From assembly GCA_026397915.1 (NCBI GenBank), contig JAPLTX010000023.1:62001-126000 (forward strand): DNA of 64,000 nucleotides, read 5' to 3'. How positions within the stretch are numbered: position 1 is the stretch's first letter; every line of letters begins with the position of its first letter. Of the stretch, positions 17,615 to 26,665 are shown piece after piece. This stretch comes from Verrucomicrobiota bacterium. GTDB taxonomy: Bacteria > Verrucomicrobiota > Verrucomicrobiia > CAIQCK01. A program made the translations under genes and the position numbers. Below the pieces are notes generated by a model that was given only the letters and a program-made list of their open reading frames with translations, was not told the DNA's origin and searched no databases.

Positions 17615-19996
17615 TTACGGTTGTTTCTTAAAGATTGCGATTTCCGAGAAGCCGGCGTTCCGGTTCTTGGGGCCGACACGTGTGATCATAACCTCCATCC
17701 ACGTGATCGTCTTCTCCGCGAAGTTGAGACGCAGCGGTTCCACACCGTCGTTGGGAAGCTCGCCCGCTTCGATGTTCGAACCGTCGCTGAAGTTGATGCG
17801 CGCGGCCATTACGTGGTCGCCGGGATTCGGGCGGTCGAACAGCCAAACGCTACCAATGGCGACTGGCGCGTTCCACAGCAGCTTCACCTTGGTGCCGGCT
17901 CCGCTGCCACGACAGGCCCACTCGGCGTCCTGATTATCCGGAAAACCCTCGGTCACGCCGTCCACGAGCGCCTCGGGGCGATAGCCGGGGAAACTGTTGC
18001 TGGCCGTGACCTTCGCCTTGCGTGCAAGGTTCAGTTCACTTTCCAATAAGCGGACCGATTTCGTATCCGCGAAGGCCACGCGCCGCAAGAGGCTCGTGCC
18101 CATGGGCACCAGTTCCACCGGTTCGTTCGCACCGCGCTTGCGGTTGAACAGCTTTCCAGCAAGTCGAACAGATGCGCCAGCCCACGGATCGGTCTTGGCC
18201 GCGGTCTTCTCCAATCGAAATTCCCCGCTGCCATCATCCACGCCATAGTCCCAAAACGCTCCAGCTTTGGGCGTGTATTCGTAGTCGCCGAAGCCTTCCA
18301 CAGCGTGGCTCTTGATCTGTTTGCGCTCGGAGGAAATCGGCAATGCGAAGACCAGCGGGCCGCGCTTCCAGTAAAGTTCGCCGTTGGGCATCGCCTTGCG
18401 CTCGATGCCGGGACTGAACGAGATCACGATGCGGTCGCCCGGCTTCCACTCCTTTGTGACGACGCGCCAGCCGTCCTCGCCGACAACGCTCGCGCCCGGC
18501 GCTTCGATCTTCATGTTGCCTGCCCAACCGGGAATACGCAGACGGATGCCGAAGCTGAGCGGCTTCTCCGACGTCACGGTCATCCGCACTTCGTCCTCAA
18601 ACGGATAAGCGGTGTCGGACTCGATGCGCACGGCGACGCCGTTGAGTTTCGTCTCCAGCCGGTTCGGAGCGTAGTTGACCGCGACCAAGCCGTCGCCGGC
18701 GGCCGTCTTCATCCAAAGTTGGTTGACGAAGTAAGGGAAGAACTTCAGCGCCGTGACCGGGCAGCAGACCGCCACGTCGTCGTGTGTGGGCGACAGTTTG
18801 AAACGGCTGCCGCGGCTCTGCCTCGTGGCTTCGTATTGGTTGTCGCGCGTGCAGTATTGGATCGCCTTGCCGTCGCGCTGGCGCGCGCCCTCTGCCGAGT
18901 TGAACGCAAGCACCTCGATCCAGTCAGCAAGCGGTGCGCGGCCGGCTTTCTGGACGCCAGACTGGAGGCTGTGGAGCAGTTCGAGCATGGTGCAGTATTC
19001 GCAGCCGATGTAAGGACTGCCGGGCCGTTGGCCGATGCCTTCGTCGCTGATGCACGCGCCGCCGGCAGAGAGATGGCGCGCGGTCTTGGGAAAACAGTTC
19101 TCAGCCGCGACGCGATACTTCTCGTCGCCGGTCGCGTGATAGACGAAGAGCGGCACGCGCAGGTGCTCCATCACGTGCGCGCCGTGGCCGTGGAAGAGCT
19201 GGTTCATGTCTACAAGGTGGCGCAACTGGATGTCTTGTTCGCGAAGCTCAATCAACTCGCTGTAACCGTCGTAAAGGAACCGCGCGAACTCGACAAAGCT
19301 CTTGTCGCCGGTGAGATGGTGAAGCCACTCGCACACATCCACGAACATGATGTCATGCCCCGGCCCGCCGCCCGCGCCCACACTGCCCTCCTTCCAGTAG
19401 GGCTTGCTGGGGCCGTATTTTGAAATCATCAGTTTCGCCGCACGCCGGACAGCGTCGAGCACATCGGGCCGGCCGGTGAACTCGTGGTAGGCGAGCAATC
19501 CGCGGAACAAGCAGGTCTGTGACCAAAGTTCGCCGTTCTTCGAAGTCACGGGTTGCTCGTAGCGCAGCGCCTTCGGATACGTGCCGAGGTAACCGTCTTC
19601 CTCCTGCATCGCGAGGATGCGCGTAACGATGGTATCCACCTGCCGTTTGGCCGCGCCGTCGCCGGAGAGATAAGCCGTGCGGATCAGCCCGTCGAGCCAG
19701 TTGCCGGTGGTCTCGCCGTTCCACCACACTTCGCCGATCTTTGGCTTGGCAAGTTCGGATTTGTTGCGGCTGTCGAACACCGGCACCTCGCAGCGGTCGG
19801 TGAGCTTGTCGAGCACCGGCCCGTAGCCGTTCGTCGCGTCGGTGCGAATCTGGTCGAGCAGCCAGCCGCGCGGCTGCACCTCGCCGACGCGCAGGAACTC
19901 AAAGGCGTTTTTGCCAGCGGCTCCGGCGTTCGCACAAATGCCGGTCAGGAGCATCCCCGCCACAGCCAGCCAAACATAAGCAATACGCAGTTTCAT
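17615..19996 (-). CDS. Secreted DUF1680/GH127-like enzyme with C-terminal discoidin-like domain
   Basis: 793 residues, signal peptide LAVAGMLLTGICANAGAAG. The alpha/alpha barrel shows GNWLDGLIRTAYLSGD, EEDGYLGTYP, YIGCEYCTMLELLHSLQSG and DDVAVCCPVTALKFF, the last two placing Glu and Cys residues as in GH127-type active sites. The C-terminal 140 residues (LARKAKVTASNSFPGYRPEALVDG to the end) look like an F5/8-type C galactose-binding module. Likely substrate: an arabinofuranoside or related sugar; it is divergent from the other DUF1680 protein at 5751-8180. The start ATG 19994-19996 overlaps the lyase stop (ATGA), so the two are co-translated. Confidence 0.8.
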   Translation of the reverse strand: MKLRIAYVWLAVAGMLLTGICANAGAAGKNAFEFLRVGEVQPRGWLLDQIRTDATNGYGPVLDKLTDRCEVPVFDSRNKSELAKPKIGEVWWNGETTGNWLDGLIRTAYLSGDGAAKRQVDTIVTRILAMQEEDGYLGTYPKALRYEQPVTSKNGELWSQTCLFRGLLAYHEFTGRPDVLDAVRRAAKLMISKYGPSKPYWKEGSVGAGGGPGHDIMFVDVCEWLHHLTGDKSFVEFARFLYDGYSELIELREQDIQLRHLVDMNQLFHGHGAHVMEHLRVPLFVYHATGDEKYRVAAENCFPKTARHLSAGGACISDEGIGQRPGSPYIGCEYCTMLELLHSLQSGVQKAGRAPLADWIEVLAFNSAEGARQRDGKAIQYCTRDNQYEATRQSRGSRFKLSPTHDDVAVCCPVTALKFFPYFVNQLWMKTAAGDGLVAVNYAPNRLETKLNGVAVRIESDTAYPFEDEVRMTVTSEKPLSFGIRLRIPGWAGNMKIEAPGASVVGEDGWRVVTKEWKPGDRIVISFSPGIERKAMPNGELYWKRGPLVFALPISSERKQIKSHAVEGFGDYEYTPKAGAFWDYGVDDGSGEFRLEKTAAKTDPWAGASVRLAGKLFNRKRGANEPVELVPMGTSLLRRVAFADTKSVRLLESELNLARKAKVTASNSFPGYRPEALVDGVTEGFPDNQDAEWACRGSGAGTKVKLLWNAPVAIGSVWLFDRPNPGDHVMAARINFSDGSNIEAGELPNDGVEPLRLNFAEKTITWMEVMITRVGPKNRNAGFSEIAIFKKQP

Positions 19997-20910
19997 TTGA
20001 TCCACCCGAAGAATCCGAGCTTCTCCAAATCGCTGCGCAGCTTGCCGGCTTGTTCGGCGGTGAGACTCCCGTTCGGCAGTCGCGCCGGGCCGACGTCCAC
20101 GCCGAGCATTTTCATCACGGCCTTCGCCGCGCCCATAAACCCATAGTTGACGAGCAACTGAATCATTTGCACCGAGCGGAACTGCTCGCGACGCGCCGTG
20201 TCGAGGTCGCCGCGCTCGAACGCCGCGATAAGCCGGCGGTAGATCGGCGCGGCAAAGTTGTAAGTGCTGCCCACAGCGCCGCGCGCGCCCATCGCCAGCG
20301 CCGCCAACAACATCTCGTCATAGCCGAAGGCCACGTCGAGCGTGCCGCCCGCCGCGCGCAGGCAGAGCTGGTATTCCATCAGGTTGTTACTGGTGAACTT
20401 CAGCCCGGCGAGGTTCGGGATACGCCGCGCTCCGTTCTCCAGAAACTCCGACGGCGGCAGCGCAACGCCAGTGAACGACGGGATCTCGTAATAGTAAAAC
20501 GGCACTGCTGGCGCAGCGGACGCGATCTCAGCCATGCAATCCACCAGCGCTTCCACGCTGCGCGGTTTGAAATAGCTTGGCGCCATGGCGGCGACGGCTG
20601 TCGCCTTGAGTTGCTGGGCTTGCGCGGCAAGCGTGCGAGCATCGGCAAGGCAGTTGGAGCCGGCGTGAACGATGACCTTCAGCGGCGTGCCGCGCGCGAC
20701 TTCGATCCATCGTTGCGTAAGGGCGCGACGTTCGTCGAGCGCAAGCGAGTGCGTCTCACCCGTGGTGCCGCCAATGAAGGCGGCGGTGACGCCGTTCGCC
20801 AGCAGGTGGGCTGCCTGCTTTTCGACGATGGCGAGATTGAGCAAGCCGTCCGCGGCGAACGGCGAATGGGGTGCGGCAATGAGGCCGTGAAGCGGTGTGG
20901 TTGTCTTCAT
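19993..20910 (-). CDS. DapA-family lyase, N-acetylneuraminate lyase-like
   Basis: 305 residues, cytosolic TIM barrel. GGTTGET (about 47-53) is the carboxylate-binding motif of the DHDPS/NAL superfamily; YYYEIP holds the catalytic Tyr; GLKFTSNN holds the Schiff-base Lys. The KFT sequence after the lysine and the YYxIP pattern are closer to N-acetylneuraminate lyases than to lysine-pathway DapA. The predicted reaction is cleavage of Neu5Ac (or a similar 2-keto-3-deoxy sugar acid) to pyruvate and ManNAc. Supporting context: a NanM-like mutarotase and MFS transporter 1-4 kb away and an AGE epimerase at 10.5 kb. Confidence 0.8.
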   Translation of the reverse strand: MKTTTPLHGLIAAPHSPFAADGLLNLAIVEKQAAHLLANGVTAAFIGGTTGETHSLALDERRALTQRWIEVARGTPLKVIVHAGSNCLADARTLAAQAQQLKATAVAAMAPSYFKPRSVEALVDCMAEIASAAPAVPFYYYEIPSFTGVALPPSEFLENGARRIPNLAGLKFTSNNLMEYQLCLRAAGGTLDVAFGYDEMLLAALAMGARGAVGSTYNFAAPIYRRLIAAFERGDLDTARREQFRSVQMIQLLVNYGFMGAAKAVMKMLGVDVGPARLPNGSLTAEQAGKLRSDLEKLGFFGWIK

Positions 20911-21020
20911 GAAAGTGTGGCGGCATTGTGGCGGACTGCCGGCGGATCGTCAACAATCGCAACGCAGCTTGTAATCGGCGGCGGACCGTGAAAAGCTGCG
21001 GCTCGGACAGATCATCACCA

Positions 21021-21872
21021 ATGGAACAGGCAAAAAGATTTCCAGGTTTCGGCCAGACGTTGCTGCTGATGCTGGCAGCCATCTTTCTCATTGTCGGCCT
21101 GACCATCCCGGTGGCGGTGACTGACTTCCTGTTCAAAATGAAGCTGGTGGAACATCCGGCGGTGATGGGTTGCATCAATCTCGCAGCGTTCGGTGGGGTC
21201 CTTATTCTGGGTGCGCTCCTCGCGAAGGCGCCGCTGCGCGAAGTCTTTCCGATGAAACCGGTGCGGCCGGCGCTGGCGTTGCCGCTGGTCCTGTCGGTGC
21301 TCGGCGCGGTCATCGTGCTCTCGGAGGCGGACAACTGGATGCGCAGCGTGCTGCCGATGCCGCAGTGGCTCGCGAAATTCTTCGCCGATCTCATCATGGC
21401 CAAGAACAGTTTCTGGGGATCGCTCTTCGCGCTGGCAGTCGTCGCGCCGGTGACGGAGGAGTTATTTTTCCGCGGATTGGTCATGCATGGCTTCCTGAGC
21501 AGATACTCCGCGCGGAACTCCGTGCTGGTTTCGTCGGTCCTGTTCGGGTTGATTCACCTCAATCCCTGGCAGTTGATCTCCGGCGTCGCGTTGGGGCTGC
21601 TACTGGGCTGGTGGTTCGTGCGGACGCACTCGCTGCTGCCGTGCTTGGCCGGCCACGCGCTGGCCAACAGCACGTTGCTGTTTGCGTCGTTTCTGCCCCT
21701 GCGCATCGCCGGCTTCAACGCCGGCTCGCCGCTCGACCGGACGGTGGAGTTTCAACCGCTGTGGTTCGACCTGCTTGGCTTGGTGCTGCTCGTCACCGGC
21801 GTGTGGTTGTTTGCCGCGTGGAGCCGTAAACCGCCGGCCGAGAATGCCACGTCAACTGCGGCGGTCGGCTGA
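21021..21872 (+). CDS. CPBP-family intramembrane metalloprotease
   Basis: 283 residues with about seven hydrophobic segments. The CPBP (Abi/CAAX-like) motifs are seen: motif 1 EELFFRG (glutamates of the active site), motif 2 FGLIHLN with the catalytic His, and motif 3 GHALANS. Such proteases cleave near or in the membrane; the substrate is unknown. The start is ATG 21021; the frame is open further upstream, but that part is Arg-rich and not membrane-like. It is transcribed alone, divergent from the lyase gene, and its last 21 bp overlap the end of the convergent MFS gene. Confidence 0.85.
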   Translation: MEQAKRFPGFGQTLLLMLAAIFLIVGLTIPVAVTDFLFKMKLVEHPAVMGCINLAAFGGVLILGALLAKAPLREVFPMKPVRPALALPLVLSVLGAVIVLSEADNWMRSVLPMPQWLAKFFADLIMAKNSFWGSLFALAVVAPVTEELFFRGLVMHGFLSRYSARNSVLVSSVLFGLIHLNPWQLISGVALGLLLGWWFVRTHSLLPCLAGHALANSTLLFASFLPLRIAGFNAGSPLDRTVEFQPLWFDLLGLVLLVTGVWLFAAWSRKPPAENATSTAAVG

Positions 21873-23114
21873 GACGGCGGCGCGCTCTCCCATGTCTTTC
21901 GGTCGGATGAACAAAACCGCCGCAGCGGAAATCGCCGAGACGACCGCGCAGAGCGCGAACGCCACGGAGAACGAAATCCCCTCGTCGCGCATCCAGCCGA
22001 GCACGACGGTTGCGCCCGCGCCGACGCTGATGCTGACCATGTTCATGAAACCGTAGCCGGTGGCGCGATGCTCCGGCTGCGCGATCTGGCAGAGGATCGG
22101 CATGTTGTTGCAGTCGAAGAATCCCCAGCCAAGGCCGAAGAGAACCATGAACACAATGGCCGCGCCGATGCTCCACGCGTAGCCGAGGCCGATCAACGCC
22201 GGCACGCACAACGCCATGCCGATGGCACTGGCGTAAATGCGTCCGCGATCCGTCACGCGCATCCAGTAGTCGGCCAGCGTGCCGCCCAGCAATACGCCCG
22301 CGAACGACGCGATTTGGATGTAGCCCGTGGCCGAGAGGCCGGCCGGGCCTTCCTTCAGCTTGAAAGTATCGGCCAGGAACGTCGGCAGCCAGTTCTTCGT
22401 GACCCATCCCCCGATGGCCGGCAGCGTGAAATACATCACCAGAATCCAGAATGCCGGCTGCGTCCACAGTGCCCGCAGCGTGTCGCCGATGGTGATGGGT
22501 CGCCGATTCTTCCCCGCCTCGCCGTTGGCGGATGGCGCGTCTCGCAGCGCGAGCATCAGCACCACCGCGTAGGCTACACCCGCCGCGCCAAACCACGTGA
22601 AGCAATTGCGCCACGTGCTCATCTGCGCGATGTAGCCGCCGATGCCACCGAGCGCAAGGCCCGCGTAGATGCCCGTCTGGTGGATGCCCACGGCCCGTGC
22701 CCGGGTGTTGCCGGGATGAAAATCCGCGATGAGCGCCAGCGCCGCCGGAATGTAGAACGCTTCGCTGATGCCCATTAGCGCGCGGTAGAATTTCATCTCG
22801 CCGTAAGTGTTCGCATGACCCGTGAGCCACGTCACCGCCGACCAAACAAACAGACTGCCGATGACCGTCCAGCGCCGGTTGAACTTGTCCGCGATGTAGC
22901 CGCCCACCGGGCTGAGGAACGCATAGACCCACATGAAGATCGCCATCAGCATGCCGAACTGCGCGTCGTTGGCGATGCTGGGGATGTCGGCGCGGATCGA
23001 AGCGCGGATGGTCGAGACCATCTGCCGGTCGAGATAGTTCAGCATCGCGACGGGCCAGAGCAACGCAACGACGGCCCATGCGTAGCCGGTGGTCTTGGAG
23101 GCTAGCGAGTTCAC
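21852..23114 (-). CDS. MFS transporter, anion:cation symporter (SLC17-like) family
   Basis: 420 residues from GTG 23112-23114, eight bases after the stop of the upstream gene; no ATG exists in a sensible place. Twelve hydrophobic helices; NYLDRQM at the start of TM1, the loop GYIADKFNRRWTV between TM2 and TM3, and GISEAFYIPAALALIADFHP in TM4-5 are typical of the ACS/SLC17 group, which carries organic anions, hexuronates and (eukaryotic sialin) sialic acid. It is the last gene of the eight-gene catabolic operon and is the probable importer of that operon's product. Confidence 0.85.
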   Translation of the reverse strand: MNSLASKTTGYAWAVVALLWPVAMLNYLDRQMVSTIRASIRADIPSIANDAQFGMLMAIFMWVYAFLSPVGGYIADKFNRRWTVIGSLFVWSAVTWLTGHANTYGEMKFYRALMGISEAFYIPAALALIADFHPGNTRARAVGIHQTGIYAGLALGGIGGYIAQMSTWRNCFTWFGAAGVAYAVVLMLALRDAPSANGEAGKNRRPITIGDTLRALWTQPAFWILVMYFTLPAIGGWVTKNWLPTFLADTFKLKEGPAGLSATGYIQIASFAGVLLGGTLADYWMRVTDRGRIYASAIGMALCVPALIGLGYAWSIGAAIVFMVLFGLGWGFFDCNNMPILCQIAQPEHRATGYGFMNMVSISVGAGATVVLGWMRDEGISFSVAFALCAVVSAISAAAVLFIRPKDMGERAAVSADRRS

Positions 23115-23121
23115 GTAACGC

Positions 23122-24216
23122 TCAGTGTGGATGAGTTGGATGAAAAGTCCAGACTTCCGGCGAACGCACGCCGGGCCGCGCCTCGCCGCCCGGAACGACG
23201 ATGCGGCCGTTCCACTCAACCGCCGTGGTAGTGACGAGCGAGAATGGCACTTCACCGGCTACGCGCCACGTGTCGCTTTTCGCGTCGTAAGCGAGCACGT
23301 CGCGCGGAAAGCCTTTGTGTTCGGTTGGCGGCGTGTTCACCTGCGCACCAGTGTCACCACCGAGAACAAGCAGCTTGTTGTTGACGACTGGCGCGGGCGA
23401 CGGCGCAGCCACGGAGATACGCGGCAGGTCGGCGATGCGTTTCCAACCTTGGCCCGGCGTATAGCGATAAGCATCCCGCAGCCACTCGCGCACCGGCTTG
23501 CCGTCCGCTCCCGCCCGCAACGCCGCGCCACTGAAGAGGAAGAACGACCCATCGCACGCGCCTGCCGTCGCCAGCATCCGCTCGCGGCCCGGCCACGGTT
23601 CCAGCTCGTGCCAACCTGTTTTTATATTCGCAAGATCCAGCATCCAAAACGCTTTCAGCACCGCCCTCGCATCTGACGTCGCGACGCCGCCCGCGACGTA
23701 AATGGTGTTGCCGACGAGCGCGCCGCTCATATTTGCGCATGGCCGCGGGAGTGACGGTAGCGGGGTTGTAGCGAGCTTGCCGTCGTGCCAGTTCAGCACG
23801 AACACGTCAGCGTGGTGGCCTTGCGCGCTGCTGCCGCCGATGCAGACGATGCCGGCCTTGGTGGTCACGGAAACACCGTAGCCGAGCGGTCGCGACAGTT
23901 TGCCGGCGAGTTTCCACACGCCATCCGGCTTCTCCAGCACGAAGACCGAGTCATACCAGACCTTCGTGCCGCCTTCCCACGGACGCTTGTCGGGGAAGTT
24001 CGCACCGCCGGCAACGACGAGCACGCCGCCGCTGACTCCAGCAAACGAGCCGGCAAAACCCTCGTAGTCGGGAATCGGCGGCAACTGATTCCAGCGGGAT
24101 GAAAGTGTCATAGGTTCAGAACCTCCTGCAAAACTCGCGACCGCGACACAACATGCCGCGCCCCACGCCAAAAGGCGCGCACTTGGCGGAACGGGAGTTT
24201 GCGCGCGGGCGATCAT
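23122..24216 (-). CDS. Kelch-type mutarotase, NanM-like (cyclically permuted family)
   Basis: 364 residues with an N-terminal hydrophobic/signal segment (LLAWGAACCVAVASFAGG). Kelch blades are visible (GGANFPDKRPWEGG; KVWYDSVFVLE; CIGGSSAQG; YVAGGVATSDA; LVLGGDTGAQ; VVPGGEARPGV). The NFPDKxPWEGGxKVWYD block is characteristic of the cyclically permuted NanM/YjhT family, which interconverts the anomers of N-acetylneuraminate. The start ATG 24214-24216 overlaps the dehydrogenase stop as ATGA. This is the strongest single pointer to sialic acid in the operon. Confidence 0.82.
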   Translation of the reverse strand: MIARAQTPVPPSARLLAWGAACCVAVASFAGGSEPMTLSSRWNQLPPIPDYEGFAGSFAGVSGGVLVVAGGANFPDKRPWEGGTKVWYDSVFVLEKPDGVWKLAGKLSRPLGYGVSVTTKAGIVCIGGSSAQGHHADVFVLNWHDGKLATTPLPSLPRPCANMSGALVGNTIYVAGGVATSDARAVLKAFWMLDLANIKTGWHELEPWPGRERMLATAGACDGSFFLFSGAALRAGADGKPVREWLRDAYRYTPGQGWKRIADLPRISVAAPSPAPVVNNKLLVLGGDTGAQVNTPPTEHKGFPRDVLAYDAKSDTWRVAGEVPFSLVTTTAVEWNGRIVVPGGEARPGVRSPEVWTFHPTHPH

Positions 24217-25187
24217 CGCGCGGCATTGACCACGTTCTGCGGCTGGCCGCGCAGCCAGACGCGGAGGTTGTCCGCCGCGACTTGCATGAGCCGCGCGCGG
24301 GCGTCGCGCGTCGCCCATGCGATGTGCGGTGTGATGACACAGTTCTTTGCCCGTAGGAGCGGATTGTCCGCGGGCGGTGGCTCGACCGAGAGCACGTCGA
24401 GGCCAGCGCCCGCGAGGCGATCGTGGTTGAGAGCGTCGGCGAGGTCCGCCTCGTTCACCAGCCCGCCGCGCGCGGTGTTGATGAGAAACGCGGTCCGTTT
24501 CATCTGCGCCAGACGCGCGGCGTTGATGAGTTCCTTTGTTTCTGGCGTAAGTGGGCAGTGCAGCGTGACGACATCGCTTTCGCGGAACAGCGTGTCCAAG
24601 TCCACAAATCGGGTTTCATCGCCAGCGTTTCGCATTGTCCTCCTGACAGATGCCAGCACCTTCATTCCAAACGCATGGCCGATCCGCGCCACCGCACGGC
24701 CGATTCGCCCGCAACCGACGATGCCCAGCGTGAGGCCGCTCAATTCCAAGAGCGGGAAGTCCCAGTAGCAGAAATCCGTCGTCGCCGTCCAGCGCCCCTC
24801 GCGCACCGTCTGCGCGTGATGACCGGTGCGGTTGGTCAGTTCGAGCAGTAACGCGAATACCGCCTGCGCGACATTGGCCGTGCCGTATTCGGGCACGTTG
24901 CAGACAGGAATGCCGCGTTCGCGCGCGGCCTTGATGTCCACCACGTTGTAACCGGTGGCGAGCACGCCGATGTAGCGCAGCCGCGGCAGCGCGGCGATGA
25001 CGGCGTGGTCGAGGACGGTCTTGTTGGTCAGCACAACCTCGGCGTCGCGCGCCCGCTCGACCGTTTGAGCTTGGGGCGTGCGGTCGTGGGTTTCAAAATC
25101 GCCGAGCGCCTTGAACTGCTCCCAGTCCAGATCACCTGGATTCAAAGTGTAACCGTCGAGGACGACGATCTTCATGCCGCTCACCAT
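24213..25187 (-). CDS. D-2-hydroxyacid dehydrogenase (NAD-dependent, glycerate dehydrogenase-like)
   Basis: 324 residues, cytosolic. Rossmann motif LGIVGCGRIGRAVARIG; substrate-side motifs VLATGYNVVDIKAARERGIPV and NTARGGLVNEADL; the catalytic His follows ITPHIAW. The family reduces 2-keto acids (hydroxypyruvate, glyoxylate and related) with NAD(P)H. GGAGAGG just upstream supports the ATG at 25185-25187; a second ATG lies four codons downstream. It overlaps the RraA-like gene by 7 bp. In this operon it may deal with a 2-keto acid released from the sugar. Confidence 0.9.
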   Translation of the reverse strand: MVSGMKIVVLDGYTLNPGDLDWEQFKALGDFETHDRTPQAQTVERARDAEVVLTNKTVLDHAVIAALPRLRYIGVLATGYNVVDIKAARERGIPVCNVPEYGTANVAQAVFALLLELTNRTGHHAQTVREGRWTATTDFCYWDFPLLELSGLTLGIVGCGRIGRAVARIGHAFGMKVLASVRRTMRNAGDETRFVDLDTLFRESDVVTLHCPLTPETKELINAARLAQMKRTAFLINTARGGLVNEADLADALNHDRLAGAGLDVLSVEPPPADNPLLRAKNCVITPHIAWATRDARARLMQVAADNLRVWLRGQPQNVVNAAR

Positions 25188-25960
25188 TCGCCTCTCCGCT
25201 TGAACTTCGCCGCCACGTTCCTGCCGAACTGCTTACCGGCCTTGTCCATCGTGTCTAGGATCTCTCGCAAACTCTTGCCAGCCGTGTCACGCGCGGCGGG
25301 AATGACGGTGCTACACTCGTTGGCGTCCATGAAACGCGCGGCGTCGAGCAGGTTCTTTTCTTCGCCGAACGGGATGGCGAGGAAACCGTGTTTGTCCGCG
25401 TGGATGAGTTGGCCCGGCTCGATGCGCCGGCCGAAAACTTCCACGGGACAGTTCCACCGAATCGGATGAACGAACGCATGGCCGACGGCGAGCCGGCGCG
25501 CGAGCGCCTTGAAACCGGCGTTGTTCATCTCGTCGAGATCGCGGATGCCGCCGTCGGTGATCGTGCCGACGCAGCCGAGCGCGCGGTGGGTGTTGCTGCT
25601 GACCTCGCCCCAGAACGCGCCAATCAGACGCGGCTTGTCGAGGTCCTGCACAACCACGATCTTCGGCCCCGGCACGCCGGCGATGTAACGGCGATACTGG
25701 CTCCAGCCCTGCGGGTTCGCCTCGCGATGCTTCACGGTGCTCGGCTCCACTACGACCGTCACCGCGTAGCCGACCATCGGCCCCATCTGCGGCATGAAGT
25801 CGCGGCATTCTTCGAGATTGAAGCCGTCCGCGCCCACGTTGTGCCGCGTGATCTGTTCCCAGCCGTTGTAAATCGTCGGCGTGTTCCAGCGCTTGAGTTG
25901 GAGCAGTTCAACGTGTGACAAGCACGCCGGGCTTTTCAATTTCGTCTTTGGGGTTTTCAT
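25181..25960 (-). CDS. RraA-family protein (HMG/oxaloacetate aldolase-like)
   Basis: 259 residues. The RraA-type core is clear: FWGEVSSNTHRALGCVGTITDGGIRDLDEM, including the G-x3-T-x-GxRD loop, then PVEVFGRRIEPGQLIHADKHG. Members of this fold are pyruvate-type (HMG or oxaloacetate) aldolases or RNase E regulators. In sugar-catabolic operons of PVC bacteria the aldolase role is more likely. Here it is coupled to a hydroxyacid dehydrogenase, so together they could cleave and reduce a keto acid intermediate. The longer N-terminal part (1-60) is not conserved in the classical RraA. Confidence 0.85.
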   Translation of the reverse strand: MKTPKTKLKSPACLSHVELLQLKRWNTPTIYNGWEQITRHNVGADGFNLEECRDFMPQMGPMVGYAVTVVVEPSTVKHREANPQGWSQYRRYIAGVPGPKIVVVQDLDKPRLIGAFWGEVSSNTHRALGCVGTITDGGIRDLDEMNNAGFKALARRLAVGHAFVHPIRWNCPVEVFGRRIEPGQLIHADKHGFLAIPFGEEKNLLDAARFMDANECSTVIPAARDTAGKSLREILDTMDKAGKQFGRNVAAKFKRRGEW

Positions 25961-25968
25961 TGCGGGGG

Positions 25969-26652
25969 TTACTTCGATGTCTTCTGGAGTGCGGCTTCAA
26001 TCTCGGCGGCGACTTTCTTTGCCAAGAAGGCAGAGCCTTCGTCCGTGTAATGAAGGTCCTTCGGCTTTTGAAGCTTGGCCAGCTTCGGCGTGATGTAGGT
26101 GTTGAGATCGTTGATGCGGATTCCGTTGGCCTCCATAATCCTCTTCGCGATGGCATTGTATTCGTTTTCGCTTCCAAACTTCCGCGGTGGCACCAATTCA
26201 CCCTTTGGGATGGGTGTGATTGCGGCCCAGATGAGCTTCGCGCCGGTGGTTTTCATCTTCGCGACCAATTCGCGAAGGTTCTTCTCATAGTCCGCCGGCT
26301 CCACCTGCCGCTTGCCGTCAGGCATGAACTTCAGGTCGTGGATGCCCCAGTTGAAATGGATGACGTCCCACTTGCCCGTGCCGAGCCACTTCTCGATGTT
26401 GGTGGTGCCGCTCTTGGTCGGGCCGCCGTTGGCGGGAATGCGGTGGACGTTGGCTTTGCCTTCGAGAAGCTTCCGCACCGGCACCGTGTAGCCCATTGAG
26501 ATGGAGTCGCCGATGAGCAACACACGCGGCAGTCCGGCGACATCCTGGACTGGCACAAGCGACGGGTGTGGAGCGGCTTTCTTCGCGGGTGCTGCGGCGG
26601 CAGATGCGTCGAGCGCAACGAGCAGTGCGAGCAGGCTTAAGACGGTTCTCAT
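25969..26652 (-). CDS. Secreted SGNH-family esterase
   Basis: 227 residues, signal peptide VLSLLALLVALDASAAAA. LLIGDSISMGY holds the nucleophile Ser, PANGGPT and FNWGIHDLK correspond to blocks II and III, and KDLHYTDEGSAFLA is the His block. The pattern fits secreted carbohydrate acetylesterases of this superfamily (for example sialate or xylan O-acetyl). It lies 13 bp after the sialidase/oxidoreductase fusion and 8 bp before the RraA gene, so deacetylation of the released sugar is a reasonable guess. Confidence 0.8.
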   Translation of the reverse strand: MRTVLSLLALLVALDASAAAAPAKKAAPHPSLVPVQDVAGLPRVLLIGDSISMGYTVPVRKLLEGKANVHRIPANGGPTKSGTTNIEKWLGTGKWDVIHFNWGIHDLKFMPDGKRQVEPADYEKNLRELVAKMKTTGAKLIWAAITPIPKGELVPPRKFGSENEYNAIAKRIMEANGIRINDLNTYITPKLAKLQKPKDLHYTDEGSAFLAKKVAAEIEAALQKTSK

Positions 26653-26665
26653 TCAGTTGTTCCTT

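Noticed and set aside
19993..20910. Housekeeping DapA of lysine biosynthesis
   Set aside because: The KFT motif after the lysine, the operon with a secreted DUF1680 enzyme and nearby NanM-like gene favour a catabolic aldolase.
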